The notes: generated by a model from the letters alone, not told the origin. DNA of 55,685 nucleotides from M55B129 sp964506505 (GCA_964506505.1 CAZDKY010000018.1:1-55685); one strand, 5' to 3'; shown: positions 32,957-42,231, counted from the stretch's first letter. Numbers and translations are program-made.

Positions 32957-34760
32957 TCCGAATGTGGGCAAAAGCGTTGTTTTTTCTCAGCTCACAGGAT
33001 CAAAGGTGATGATATCCAATTATTCCGGAACAACTGTCGAATTTACCAGTGGGCAGCTAAAGATTGGTGAAGATTCTTATGCAGTACTGGATGCCCCCGG
33101 AACTTATAGTCTTACGCCTTCTTCGAAAGTAGAAGAGGTGGCAGCCGACATGGTAGATCAGGCTGATGTGGTAATTAATGTTGTGGATGCGACCAATCTC
33201 GAGCGTAATCTGCTCCTTACGTCAGAAGTGCTGGAACGTGATGTCCCGGTTATTATCGCTTTGAATATGATCGATGAGGCGGGGCATAAGGGTGTTAAAA
33301 TTGACGTGGAAAAACTCGAAGAACTCCTTGGTGTTCCCGTAATACCCACAGTTGCGGTCAGCGGGGAGGGCTTAAAGAAACTGGTCGATGCGTTCCCGAA
33401 GGCAGTAAATCGGGAAAAAGAACCTCTTGAAGTTGCCGACCGCTGGGCTTATGTAGGCAGTGTGGTGAGCGAAGTACAAACCATTATTCACAGGCACCAT
33501 ACATGGCTTGAATCGCTGCAGGATGCCAGTCTAAGGCCGCTGACCGGTATTCCTATAGTTGCAGTTGTCCTTTATCTGGCTTTTCAGTTGGTGATCGGCG
33601 CGGGAGAAATGATCGCTGGTTTTCTGGACGAATATCTTTTCGGCGGTCTTTACGGACCGCTGATGAACCGGCTGAGTGAATGGCTCGGAAGCGGTGGTTT
33701 CCTGCACGATATATTGATTGGTAGGCTTTTTGACGGTGTCATAGAATTTGAAGAGTCTCTGGGAGTTCTTACTACCGGGGTCTTTGTTGAATTTGGTATT
33801 GTTTTGCCATTTTTAACCGTTTTTTACCTGGTGCTTGGCTTCCTTGAGGATTCCGGTTACCTGCCCCGCCTTGCGGTAATGGCCGACCGGGTTATGCACC
33901 GGGTTGGTTTGCATGGTTACTCCATTATTCCGATGGTCCTGGGATTTGGCTGCAATGTCCCGGCTGTTCTGGCAGCACGCAATCTGGAAAGCCGCCGTGA
34001 AAGATTCATCGTCTGTACACTGACATCTGTAGCTGTGCCCTGCATGGCCCAGCTGGCTATGATAGTAGGATTAGTTGGTAGATTTGGTGGTGCTTACCTT
34101 GCCGTTGTTTTTGCGACCCTGTTCTTCATCTGGATTGTGCTCGGCCTGATAATTGATCGCTTTATGCCCGGTTATACACCTTCCATGGTTGTTGAGATAC
34201 CGCCGTACCGCATCCCCAGCCTGAGAGCACAGCTTAAAAAACTGGGTATGAGAGTAAAGGGACTGATTGTTCATGCTACTCCCTATATACTCGGCGGGAT
34301 CCTGCTGATCAATATTCTTTACACTTCGGGTATTGTTGATTACCTGGGCGTAATATTTAAACCGGTGATTCAGGAGGTCCTCGGCTTGCCCGGTGAAGCT
34401 GTTTCAACTCTGCTGATCGGTTTCCTGCGCAAGGATGTTGCCGTGGCTATGCTGGTCCCCCTTGGATTGGATGCCCGCCAGTTTGTGATCGGGGCGGTTG
34501 TTTTGGCTGCTTATTTCCCCTGTGCCGCTACTTTTGCTGTCCTGCTCAGGGAATTGGGACTGCGCGATATGTTAAAGTCGGCAGTAATAATGGTCGTTAC
34601 CGCTTTTGCCGCCGGATTCATGCTCAATATGCTCCTTGATAAAGTTGTCCCCGCACCTTACCTGGCTTTCGGTCTGGTTGCAGTAGCGATAATCCTGGCT
34701 TTTGTTGTCGGCAGCACTTCGGATCGCCGTGAACTCGAGGATCTTGATAAAGTAGCCTGA
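32931..34760 (+). CDS. feoB: Ferrous iron transporter B
   Basis: A 609-aa Fe(II) importer with an N-terminal GTPase and a membrane pore. G1 is GNPNVGKS (8-15), G3 is LDAPGTYSL, and G4 is NMID. The cytosolic helical domain follows to about 190, then membrane segments with two gate domains, GYLPRLAVMADRVMHRVGLH with VLGFGCNVPAVLAAR, and TLLIGFLRKDVAVAMLVP. I choose GTG 32931: GGAGGTGG lies 6-9 nt before it, and the in-frame ATG at 32925 is too close to that site. The C-terminal tail is short, with no cysteine-rich FeoC-like segment. It is expressed with feoA and the DtxR-like regulator. Confidence 0.95.
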   Translation: MKKIVLVGNPNVGKSVVFSQLTGSKVMISNYSGTTVEFTSGQLKIGEDSYAVLDAPGTYSLTPSSKVEEVAADMVDQADVVINVVDATNLERNLLLTSEVLERDVPVIIALNMIDEAGHKGVKIDVEKLEELLGVPVIPTVAVSGEGLKKLVDAFPKAVNREKEPLEVADRWAYVGSVVSEVQTIIHRHHTWLESLQDASLRPLTGIPIVAVVLYLAFQLVIGAGEMIAGFLDEYLFGGLYGPLMNRLSEWLGSGGFLHDILIGRLFDGVIEFEESLGVLTTGVFVEFGIVLPFLTVFYLVLGFLEDSGYLPRLAVMADRVMHRVGLHGYSIIPMVLGFGCNVPAVLAARNLESRRERFIVCTLTSVAVPCMAQLAMIVGLVGRFGGAYLAVVFATLFFIWIVLGLIIDRFMPGYTPSMVVEIPPYRIPSLRAQLKKLGMRVKGLIVHATPYILGGILLINILYTSGIVDYLGVIFKPVIQEVLGLPGEAVSTLLIGFLRKDVAVAMLVPLGLDARQFVIGAVVLAAYFPCAATFAVLLRELGLRDMLKSAVIMVVTAFAAGFMLNMLLDKVVPAPYLAFGLVAVAIILAFVVGSTSDRRELEDLDKVA

Positions 34761-34775
34761 TTGACAAATAGATAT

Positions 34776-36023
34776 TTAAGAAAATCGGGTGGCGCTGGCA
34801 AGGCGCCGGCGAAGTCTCTCTGAGCGGTGTTCCAGTGAGGGAACGTTTAATTTACCGGATTCCAGGGAGACGGGGGGGCAGTTTTTCAAAAGGGCAATCG
34901 CCTCTTCGGTGATAGAAAGGGCAGTGCTATAATCGCGCTGCCGGTGTTCGAAATACTTGGCCAGCTCGACATAGAACATCGGGTTGGTCGTTTTATTATC
35001 GACAGCCATCTGCCAGATAGAAGCTGCCTTTTCCCATTGATGGCGGCGTTTATAGAAAAGAGCCAGCTCTATGGCTGCTTCTTCGGCGAGCGGTGGGGTA
35101 CCTTTTGCCGAGGCTCTGCGCAGGTAAGAAAGGCCTTCTTTAATGCGGCCGACATTAATACAGAGGCGTCCCAGGGCCAATTCTTCCGCAGGATGCTCAA
35201 CCATTTCTCCGTTGCCCAGCAGGGAAACCCTTTCCAGAAGAGTGACCATTGACAGGATATCAAGGACATTATGATGGAAAACTTTGCGCATATTTTCGGT
35301 ATTACCTCGGTGGAGGTATTCAAAATAAACGGAGGGGATTTCCGTTCCGGGAATATCGTCGAAACGTTTGATACCCAGGAGAGCTTCTTCCAGTGCTTTC
35401 AGAGAGCGCGAGGGCAGACGCTTTTTCCAGAGAGAGCGGGCGCACTGCAGGAGATCAAGGTGTCTGGGCGGCACAGTATGCCTGAGCCCGGCCAGTATCT
35501 GGCGAGTCTGGATCAGCGGAAGGTCAAAGATTTTACCGTTAAAGGTGACCATTACCGGGAAACGTTCAGCTTCCCTGCTGAAGTGACTAAGGAGAGCTCT
35601 TTCTTCTGCCGGCTTGCGCAGAAAGTACTGGCGTAACTTAAAAGAATTTCCTTCAAGCCAGCCTAAACCGATTAGAAAAGCCCATGTCCCTGTTCCCCCG
35701 GATAACCCGGTGGTTTCGATATCCAGGAATAGAGATTCTCGCGGGTTAAAGCCTGCCAGACTGTCGTCGCGGGCGGATAAGACCAGGCTTTTTCCGCAGC
35801 AGGAATCAATGCCGGACAACCTGCTCCATCCGTGCTGATAAGTGAGCGGGAAAAGCAGTTCACGCATGTAACAAAAGCCGAAAGCGGTTTCCTCTTCCCG
35901 GCCTTCTCCTGGAAAGAGGTTATATTCTAAACCTGTCTTCAGGTTTTCAGCGTACTGACGCCCTGTTCGGACTTCACCGGTGCGCTGCAGATCACTCAGT
36001 TTTGCTTTTAGGTCCCGTTTCAT
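34776..36023 (-). CDS. mrfB: MrfB (YprB)-type exonuclease with TPR tail
   Basis: A 415-aa protein. The RNase-H-like DEDD exonuclease domain spans about 90-270: the first acidic motif is SLFLDIETTGLSGGTG, then MVTFNGKIFDLPLIQTR, HLDLLQCARSLWKKRL, and the last motif VFHHNVLDILSM. The C-terminal part (about 280-400) is helical TPR-like repeats. This is the arrangement of Bacillus subtilis YprB, named MrfB for mitomycin repair. It overlaps the mrfA helicase gene by ATGA, the same pairing as in Bacillus. The two act together in a nucleotide-excision pathway that does not depend on UvrABC. It converges on feoB with a 15-nt gap. Confidence 0.88.
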   Translation of the reverse strand: MKRDLKAKLSDLQRTGEVRTGRQYAENLKTGLEYNLFPGEGREEETAFGFCYMRELLFPLTYQHGWSRLSGIDSCCGKSLVLSARDDSLAGFNPRESLFLDIETTGLSGGTGTWAFLIGLGWLEGNSFKLRQYFLRKPAEERALLSHFSREAERFPVMVTFNGKIFDLPLIQTRQILAGLRHTVPPRHLDLLQCARSLWKKRLPSRSLKALEEALLGIKRFDDIPGTEIPSVYFEYLHRGNTENMRKVFHHNVLDILSMVTLLERVSLLGNGEMVEHPAEELALGRLCINVGRIKEGLSYLRRASAKGTPPLAEEAAIELALFYKRRHQWEKAASIWQMAVDNKTTNPMFYVELAKYFEHRQRDYSTALSITEEAIALLKNCPPVSLESGKLNVPSLEHRSERLRRRLASATRFS

Positions 36024-38281
36024 TTTAGGATCACCTCAAGCAGCTGCATGACAGTCTGTTTTCCCCCTTCGGATCCCTGGTTAAGAGGTCCGATGCAGGA
36101 GGGGCAGCCGTCGAAGCAAGGGCAGTCAACAATTACTTTGCGTGCTGCCTCAAAGATGTCGCGGTAAATGCGAAAGATCTCCTGGCTGTAACCTACTCCG
36201 CCGGGAAAATTGTCGTAGAGATAAAGGGTCGGCAGTTCGGTAAAGGGTGCTTTAACCTGACTTACCGCCCGAAGATCGCGGGGATCGCCCATCAGAAAGA
36301 GGGAAGCTACCTGCGGGACAAGGTTAGCCAACCCGATCAGGCCGGACTGAACGGTGGCTGGAGACATTCCGCCGAGAGCGGATTGGTCAAAAGAGAGCCA
36401 GAAAGCGGTAGTATGCATCTCTGTTTCCGGTAGATCTACAGGCCCTGCTCCCAGGTTCTCATGGGTATTGAAACGGATTTTTTTAAACATCGAGACAAGG
36501 GCATTTATGCGTACTTCTCCCCAGGCTCTGCTTACTTCCTTTCCTTCACTGGCACAGGCATCGAGAATTTTTAAATCGACAGCCAGATTGGCGTCGGTAA
36601 AATAATTGACATCCACTTGCCTAACGAAAGCTTTTTTTTCACCGAAATCGAGTTTTTCCACCTGGTACTGCCGGCCGCCGTGCATGTAGATTGCTTCTTC
36701 ATGTACGAGCATAGGTGCACTAAAACGATCTACTTCGCCGATCACCTGCGGTTGCGGACCGGTGATATCGATGATGACCACATTTTCCCTGGTGGCGCTT
36801 CGCAGGCTGATTTCTTCGGCTGGATATGTATCCTCCATCCAGTGATAGCGGCTGTCGCTGTGGTAGAGGACGTCTTCTTCTTCCAGGAATTGCAGGACGC
36901 TTTCGATATCAGCCCTGCCGAAATGTTCGCTATCTGCAAAGGGCAGTTCAAAGGCGGCGCACCGGACGTGGTTGGTCAGGATAATGAGGTTGTCGGGATC
37001 GGCCAGGGCTTTTTCCGGGCTCCGCCCGAAGAAATAATCGGGATTGGAAACGATGTACTGGTTCAGCGGTTCACTGTTGGCCACCAGCACGGCCAGGGAA
37101 ACACCGCTGCGCCGCCCGGAACGGCCTGCCTGCTGCCAGGTGCTGGCGATACTGCCGGGATAACCGGTCATAATGCAGGCATCGAGGGCTCCGATGTCAA
37201 TACCCAGTTCAAGGGCATTGGTGCTGACCACTCCCGTAATCTTTCCGCGACGAAGTCCTTCTTCAATCGTCCGCCTTTCTCGCGGCAGGTAGCCGCCGCG
37301 GTAACCGCGGATTGTGCTGTTTCCACCGGGCCTGTTTTTTTGGGTTTGCCGCAGGTAGGTCAGCAGCACTTCTACACCCAGGCGGCTGCGGGTAAAGACA
37401 ATGGTCTGGATGCCCGAGCCGATCAATTCAGTCGCCAGCCTGCGGGTTTCCAGCAGAGCGCTGCGCCTTAATCCCAGTTCCAGGTTAATCAGGGGGGGGT
37501 TGTAAAAAATAAAATGTTTTTCTGCCTGCGGGGCGCCGTTTTCAACAATTACTGCCGGTTGTTCCTCGGTAAGCAGTTCTGCCAGTTCGCCGGGATTGGC
37601 GATCGTTGCTGAGCAAAGAATGAAAATGGGACTGGATCCATAAAAAGAGCAGATCCGTTTGAGACGGCGAATCACATTGGCTACATGACTGCCAAAAACG
37701 CCCCTGTACTGGTGCATTTCGTCAATAACAATATATTTGAGGTTCTGGAAGAGCTGGATCCATTTGGTATGATGAGGCAGGATGGCCGAGTGAAGCATAT
37801 CAGGATTTGTAACGACAATATGCCCGCTGCGGCGGATACCCTGCCGCAGTCCCGGCTCAGTGTCGCCGTCATAAGTATGGCAGTTGAGAACTGGTTCCAA
37901 TCCGCCGGTAAGTTCCCGCAGTTCAGCGACCTGGTCCTGGGAGAGTGCTTTGGTTGGAAAAAGGTAAAGAGCTCTGCTGGAAGGATCTTTAATCATGGCA
38001 CTGACTACGGGCAGGTTGTAGCAGAGTGTTTTACCAGAGGCGGTGGGAGTAACTACTACCGTATGTTTGCCTCTGTTAATTGTTTCAATGGCTAATGCCT
38101 GGTGGCTGTAAAGTTTTTCGATTCCCTGCTTTCTAAGTGCTTCTGTAAGCTGTAGCTCAAGGTGGGGCGGAAAATCGCGGAAAGTCCCTTCGGATGCAGG
38201 GACTGTTTCCCAGCGAGTAACATTACTTATAAATGCAGGATCTCCTCTCCATTTTTGCAGTATCTTATTTAAATCAGTCAT
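36020..38281 (-). CDS. mrfA: MrfA (YprA)-type DEAD/DEAH-box helicase
   Basis: A 753-aa superfamily 2 helicase with the Hrq1/YprA arrangement. Motif I is VVVTPTASGKTLCYNLPV, motif II is YIVIDEMHQYRG, motif III is LCSATI, motif V is VVSTNALELGIDIGALDACI, and motif VI is WQQAGRSGRR. The C-terminal DUF1998 zinc domain carries VDCPCFDGCPSCIGP. It is a 3'-5' DNA helicase in Bacillus and works with MrfB to repair mitomycin-type damage. It is the first gene of the mrfAB pair. Typical length is 750 aa, so it appears intact. Confidence 0.92.
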   Translation of the reverse strand: MTDLNKILQKWRGDPAFISNVTRWETVPASEGTFRDFPPHLELQLTEALRKQGIEKLYSHQALAIETINRGKHTVVVTPTASGKTLCYNLPVVSAMIKDPSSRALYLFPTKALSQDQVAELRELTGGLEPVLNCHTYDGDTEPGLRQGIRRSGHIVVTNPDMLHSAILPHHTKWIQLFQNLKYIVIDEMHQYRGVFGSHVANVIRRLKRICSFYGSSPIFILCSATIANPGELAELLTEEQPAVIVENGAPQAEKHFIFYNPPLINLELGLRRSALLETRRLATELIGSGIQTIVFTRSRLGVEVLLTYLRQTQKNRPGGNSTIRGYRGGYLPRERRTIEEGLRRGKITGVVSTNALELGIDIGALDACIMTGYPGSIASTWQQAGRSGRRSGVSLAVLVANSEPLNQYIVSNPDYFFGRSPEKALADPDNLIILTNHVRCAAFELPFADSEHFGRADIESVLQFLEEEDVLYHSDSRYHWMEDTYPAEEISLRSATRENVVIIDITGPQPQVIGEVDRFSAPMLVHEEAIYMHGGRQYQVEKLDFGEKKAFVRQVDVNYFTDANLAVDLKILDACASEGKEVSRAWGEVRINALVSMFKKIRFNTHENLGAGPVDLPETEMHTTAFWLSFDQSALGGMSPATVQSGLIGLANLVPQVASLFLMGDPRDLRAVSQVKAPFTELPTLYLYDNFPGGVGYSQEIFRIYRDIFEAARKVIVDCPCFDGCPSCIGPLNQGSEGGKQTVMQLLEVILK

Positions 38282-38578
38282 CAGGGTTCTCCCAACTTAA
38301 ACGTAAGTTTGTCTTAATCCGATTATTCGCCGTTTAGCCGGGATTTCCTGTTGTTAATTCTATGCCTGTTTCTGGCAAAAAGGTTGGTTACCTTACTTTT
38401 GAAAACCCTTCCCCGGTAAAGGAAATAATCGGCTTTGTGGCGAATATGGAAGTTGTCCGGTGAGGCTTTGACAGCTTCCGAAAAAAGAGGAAAAAGCGGA
38501 AGTTTGCAGGTAATTATTCCGGAATAGAAAGAAAGGCTTTATTAGGGAGGTTTTCTAAAAACAGAGGAGGTAATGGTT
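38282..38578. other. Divergent intergenic region mrfA-kdd
   Basis: About 300 nt that should hold promoters for mrfAB (minus) and the kdd cluster (plus). ATTCCGGAAT, a 10-nt palindrome, lies near 38516. I cannot point to a convincing promoter or known RNA. Confidence 0.4.
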
Positions 38579-39616
38579 ATGCGAAAAGGATGTCCCTACG
38601 GCACTCATCGGGTTATTGAACCAGGAGACCTGCTGCCCCAGCCAGCCTGGAAGATCGATAACGACATGGAGATTTATGACAACGAAGTATTAATTGATGT
38701 TGAAGTGTTGAATATCGACTCGGCCAGTTTTACCCAGATTGAAAAGGAAGCAGGGGGTGAAGAAGAGAAGATTAAAGAGATAATAACCGGCATCGTCAAG
38801 GAACGTGGAAAACATCACAACCCGGTAACCGGCTCGGGAGGAATGCTCATCGGGTGTGTGGAAAAGATTGGCCCCGCCTGGAAAGGGAAAATTCCACTGC
38901 AGGAGGGAGACAGGTTGGCAACCCTGGTTTCCCTTTCACTTACCCCTCTGCGTGTTGATCGGATTAAAAAGATCCATAAGGATATTGACCAGGTGGAGAT
39001 TGACGGCAAAGCAATTTTATTTGAAAGTGGTATTTTTGCCGTTCTGCCTGAGGATCTACCGGAAACCCTTTCCCTGGCGGTGCTGGACGTGGCTGGAGCA
39101 GCTGCCCAGACAGCCAAATTGGTCAGATCAGGTGACAGTGTGGTAGTGATCGGAGCCGGCGGAAAATCTGGATTGCTCTGCTTGCATGAGGCCAGGAAAA
39201 GAGCGGGTATTACAGGGCAGGTAATCGGGGTTGCCCCGAGAGAAACGAGCAAAAAACGGGCTGAATCGACCGGCTACTGTGATGTCGTACTTATGGCTGA
39301 TGCTTCCAATGCACTGGATATGATGAATCAGGTCAAAGAAGTAACCGGTGGTACTATGGCTGATGTAACTATAAATTGTGTAAATATACCGAATACAGAA
39401 CTTTCTTCTATCCTGGCTACGCGTGATGGCGGAACAGTGTATTTCTTCAGTATGGCTACCAGTTTCACCGCTGCTGCCCTGGGAGCAGAAGGGGTGGGCA
39501 AAGATGTAACCATGATTATCGGCAATGGTTATACCCGCGATCACGCGGCAATATCTCTTAATATCATGAGAGAAAGCCCCGTCCTGCGGAAGATATTTGA
39601 AGAACTTTATACCTGA
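38579..39616 (+). CDS. kdd: L-erythro-3,5-diaminohexanoate dehydrogenase
   Basis: A 345-aa enzyme of the Kdd family. In lysine fermentation it oxidatively deaminates 3,5-diaminohexanoate to 5-amino-3-oxohexanoate. The N terminus, GCPYGTHRVIEPGDLLPQPA, and NPVTGSGGMLIGCVEKIGPA are characteristic, followed by a Rossmann domain with VVVIGAGGKSGLLCLHEA. ATG 38579 has GAGGAGG 8 nt upstream; an ATG 6 nt earlier is too near that site. It leads a four-gene cluster with an aminotransferase, kal and kce. The lysine aminomutases KamA and KamDE, which would make its substrate, are not nearby, so the true substrate could differ. Confidence 0.88.
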   Translation: MRKGCPYGTHRVIEPGDLLPQPAWKIDNDMEIYDNEVLIDVEVLNIDSASFTQIEKEAGGEEEKIKEIITGIVKERGKHHNPVTGSGGMLIGCVEKIGPAWKGKIPLQEGDRLATLVSLSLTPLRVDRIKKIHKDIDQVEIDGKAILFESGIFAVLPEDLPETLSLAVLDVAGAAAQTAKLVRSGDSVVVIGAGGKSGLLCLHEARKRAGITGQVIGVAPRETSKKRAESTGYCDVVLMADASNALDMMNQVKEVTGGTMADVTINCVNIPNTELSSILATRDGGTVYFFSMATSFTAAALGAEGVGKDVTMIIGNGYTRDHAAISLNIMRESPVLRKIFEELYT

Positions 39617-39641
39617 GAAACAGGGAAAGGATGATCTTGAA

Positions 39642-40892
39642 TTGGATGGTAAACCGAAATTAAATCTGGAAAAATCAATGGCTTTGTTTGAAGAAGCAAA
39701 GCGTGTTTCACCCGGTGGGGTAATGGGTATCAGGCGTCCCTATAATTTTGTAGAAGGAGAATATCCCATCTTTCTAACTCACGGCTATGGTGGTCATATT
39801 GTCGATGTGGACGGTAATGATTACATCGATATGCTTTGTGCATACGGTCCGATTATTCTCGGTTATAACGAACCGGAAATAAACCGGGCGGTCAAGGAAC
39901 AGATGGATAAAGGGTTCTGTTTTTCGCTGGTTCAACCTGTGCAAAATGAATTGATCAAAAGACTTATTAGAATTGTTCCTTCAGCGGAAATGGCCTTGCT
40001 GGTGAAAACCGGCTCGGATGCCACAGGATTGGCAGTTCGCGTTGCCCGTGGTTATACAGGGAAAGATAAAATTTTACGCTGCGGTTATCATGGCTGGCAT
40101 GACTGGTGTGTCGAGGTGGCCGGCGGAGTGCCGAAAGCAATCCAGGACTTGACTCTGGAATTTCCCTATGGTGATCTCGATGCTCTTGAAAATATGCTGC
40201 AGGAAAACAAGGGTGAGGTGGCCGGAATTATCATTACTCCTGTGGGGCACCCCCTGGCCAGGCCGATTGTTGCGCCTCCGGAGGGCTATCTGGCCGGTGT
40301 CAGAAAACTGGCCGATCAATATGACTGTGTCCTGATCTTCGATGAAATTCGTACCGGTTTCCGGGTGGCTATGGGCGGTGCCCAGGAACGCTACGGGGTA
40401 ATTCCCGATCTGACAGCTATCGGCAAAGCAATGGCCAACGGTTATTCAATCAGTGCCTGTGTAGGCAAAGCGGAAGTGATGAAAACAGCCGAGAAGAAAG
40501 TTTTTATCAGTTCAACCTTTTTCCCCAACAGCCTGGAAATGGTTGCAGCGATGAAGTGCCTGGATATACTGGAACGGGAAAAGGTGATCGATGCCATCTG
40601 GGAACGTGGGGAAGCATTTCTTGCTAACCTGGAGAAGATTGTTGAAAAAAGCGGGGTCCCGGCCACGGTATCCGGTATTCCGCCAATGCCTTTTCTCACC
40701 TTCGACAAAGTCGATGACATCTACCAGGAAAGAAGAATCCGTTTTTACACTGAAACCATCAGGCGTGGCCTCTTTATTCAGCCTTACCATCACTGGTACA
40801 TTGCCTACCGCCATACTGCGGAAGACCTGCAGTACGCCCTGGATACAATTGAAGAAGTTTTAACTATAGTAGCCGGAGAATATCCGGCCTGA
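39642..40892 (+). CDS. Class III PLP aminotransferase (GSA-aminomutase-like)
   Basis: A 416-aa fold-type I PLP enzyme resembling glutamate-1-semialdehyde aminomutase and beta-amino-acid transaminases. It shows VSPGGVMGIRRPYNF, VDVDGNDYIDMLCAYGPIIL, VKTGSDATGLAVRVARGYTG, CGYHGWHDWC, IFDEIRTGFRV and the PLP lysine in LTAIGKAMANGYSISAC. TTG 39642 follows GGGAAAGGATG; an earlier in-frame TTG would overlap kdd and has no site. Its position between kdd and kal suggests transamination of an amino or keto acid within that pathway. A role in heme synthesis is unlikely, as no hem genes are near. Substrate unknown. Confidence 0.85.
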   Translation: MDGKPKLNLEKSMALFEEAKRVSPGGVMGIRRPYNFVEGEYPIFLTHGYGGHIVDVDGNDYIDMLCAYGPIILGYNEPEINRAVKEQMDKGFCFSLVQPVQNELIKRLIRIVPSAEMALLVKTGSDATGLAVRVARGYTGKDKILRCGYHGWHDWCVEVAGGVPKAIQDLTLEFPYGDLDALENMLQENKGEVAGIIITPVGHPLARPIVAPPEGYLAGVRKLADQYDCVLIFDEIRTGFRVAMGGAQERYGVIPDLTAIGKAMANGYSISACVGKAEVMKTAEKKVFISSTFFPNSLEMVAAMKCLDILEREKVIDAIWERGEAFLANLEKIVEKSGVPATVSGIPPMPFLTFDKVDDIYQERRIRFYTETIRRGLFIQPYHHWYIAYRHTAEDLQYALDTIEEVLTIVAGEYPA

Positions 40893-40952
40893 TGAGTAAT
40901 CAATCATTATAAGATAGCTGTCAGGAAAACCTGTTGGTAAGGAGAGGTAAAA

Positions 40953-41381
40953 ATGACCGAACCCAAAAAGCTGATGCTGCGTGTCCGCATCAGCACCCAT
41001 GATGTGCACTACGGTGGTGGCCTTGTTGACGGAGCTCTGGTTACAAAGCTGTTCGGCGATGTGGCGACGGAGCTGCTGATTCGTCATGACGGCGATGAAG
41101 GACTTTTTGCTGCTTACGACATGATTGAATTCAAGGCCCAGCTCTGCGCCGGTGATTTTCTGGAGATCTGGGGCTGGATCGATCGGGTAGGGAAAACTTC
41201 GCGGCACATGCAGTTTGAAGCTTATAAAGTTATTACCAATGCCGAAATGGATAAATGTCCGTCTGCCTGCAATATGTTGTCCGAGCCTCTTATGGTTGCC
41301 CGGGCCAGCGGAACCTGCGTGGTTCCCATGCATCTGCAGAGAGGATCGCAGGATCCCGATTTTGCGGAAAACAGGGGGTAA
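40953..41381 (+). CDS. kal: 3-aminobutyryl-CoA ammonia-lyase
   Basis: A 142-aa hotdog-fold protein of the Kal family, which removes ammonia from L-3-aminobutyryl-CoA to give crotonyl-CoA. The sequence has LRVRISTHDVHYGGGLVDGA, VATELLIRHDGDEGLF and DFLEIWGWIDRVGKTSRHMQ, matching Kal more closely than generic thioesterases. GGAGAGG precedes the ATG. It follows the aminotransferase by 60 nt and precedes kce by 6 nt. Together with Kce it forms the acyl part of the lysine-type pathway. Confidence 0.85.
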   Translation: MTEPKKLMLRVRISTHDVHYGGGLVDGALVTKLFGDVATELLIRHDGDEGLFAAYDMIEFKAQLCAGDFLEIWGWIDRVGKTSRHMQFEAYKVITNAEMDKCPSACNMLSEPLMVARASGTCVVPMHLQRGSQDPDFAENRG

Positions 41382-41387
41382 TAGAAC

Positions 41388-42197
41388 ATGGAGAAGCTAA
41401 TTATTACGGCCGCCCTGACCGGTGCGGAGGTTACGCGCGAGCACAACCCGAATCTGCCCATCTCCCCGGAAGAAATTGCGGCAGAGGCATATCGCTGTTT
41501 TCAGACGGGTGCCTCGCTTATTCATTTGCACGTGCGCAATGACGACGAAACGCCGACCCAGTCGAAAGAGGTATACCGGGAAACAATTTCTTTAATAAAA
41601 GAAAAGTGCGAGGTAATTGTCCAGGTTTCTACCGGCGGGGCGGTGGGAATGAGCGCCGAAGAGCGTTTGCAGCCGGTCTATCTTGAACCGGAAATGGCCA
41701 CCCTTTCCGCCGGGTCGGTCAACTTCGGCAGTGATGTTTTTATCAATTCTCCTGCTTACCTGGAAAAGTTTGCCCGGATGATGCAGGAGCACAATGTCAA
41801 ACCGGAGATTGAAGTGTTTGAGGTGGGGATGATCAACAACGCTTTGCAAATGGTTAAAAAAGGACTGCTGTCCGAACCTCTCCATTTTGATTTCGTGATG
41901 GGCGTTCCGGGCGGTATTCCCGCTTCGCTTAAGAATTTGCTTCACCTGGTGGAAAGTATTCCGACTGGCAGTACCTGGACTGTAGCCGGAATAGGTCGGC
42001 ACGAACTACCGCTGGGTACCGCGGCCATAATCCTTGGTGGCCATGTGCGGGTCGGTTTTGAAGACAATATTTTTTACGAAAAGGGAGTTTTAGCCGAGAG
42101 CAATGCCCAGCTGGTAGAACGAATTGCCCGGGTTGCTGCCATTCAAAGCCGCCCTCTTGCTACACCTGATGAGGCAAGGCTCATTCTGGGTTTATAA
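41388..42197 (+). CDS. kce: 3-keto-5-aminohexanoate cleavage enzyme (BKACE family)
   Basis: A 269-aa TIM-barrel zinc enzyme (DUF849/BKACE). It condenses a beta-keto acid with acetyl-CoA and splits it; for lysine the products are 3-aminobutyryl-CoA and acetoacetate. Zinc ligands His46 and His48 lie in LIHLHVR, and the third ligand region is VGFEDN (Glu225). QVSTGGAVGMSAEERL and FDFVMGVPGGIPAS are typical. BKACE members vary in substrate, but the neighbouring kdd and kal point to the Kce reaction. It is the last gene of the cluster, with a terminator about 115 nt downstream. Confidence 0.9.
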   Translation: MEKLIITAALTGAEVTREHNPNLPISPEEIAAEAYRCFQTGASLIHLHVRNDDETPTQSKEVYRETISLIKEKCEVIVQVSTGGAVGMSAEERLQPVYLEPEMATLSAGSVNFGSDVFINSPAYLEKFARMMQEHNVKPEIEVFEVGMINNALQMVKKGLLSEPLHFDFVMGVPGGIPASLKNLLHLVESIPTGSTWTVAGIGRHELPLGTAAIILGGHVRVGFEDNIFYEKGVLAESNAQLVERIARVAAIQSRPLATPDEARLILGL

Positions 42198-42231
42198 AGT
42201 GTGCCAGGGGGACGGCAGACTGTGCGATAAA
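42197..42231 (+). repeat. Dispersed REP-like repeat, copy E
   Basis: AGTGTGCCAGGGGGACGG follows the kce stop codon directly. The second arm is worn (TGTGCGAT instead of TGTCACAT). It preserves the first arm best. Confidence 0.45.

Noticed and set aside
36617..37471. A 284-codon plus-strand frame
   Set aside because: It lies wholly inside mrfA on the other strand; codon choice in mrfA explains the open frame.
39642..40892. hemL (heme/B12 precursor synthesis)
   Set aside because: It is like GSA aminomutase in fold, but no hem genes are near and it sits inside a kdd-kal-kce cluster.
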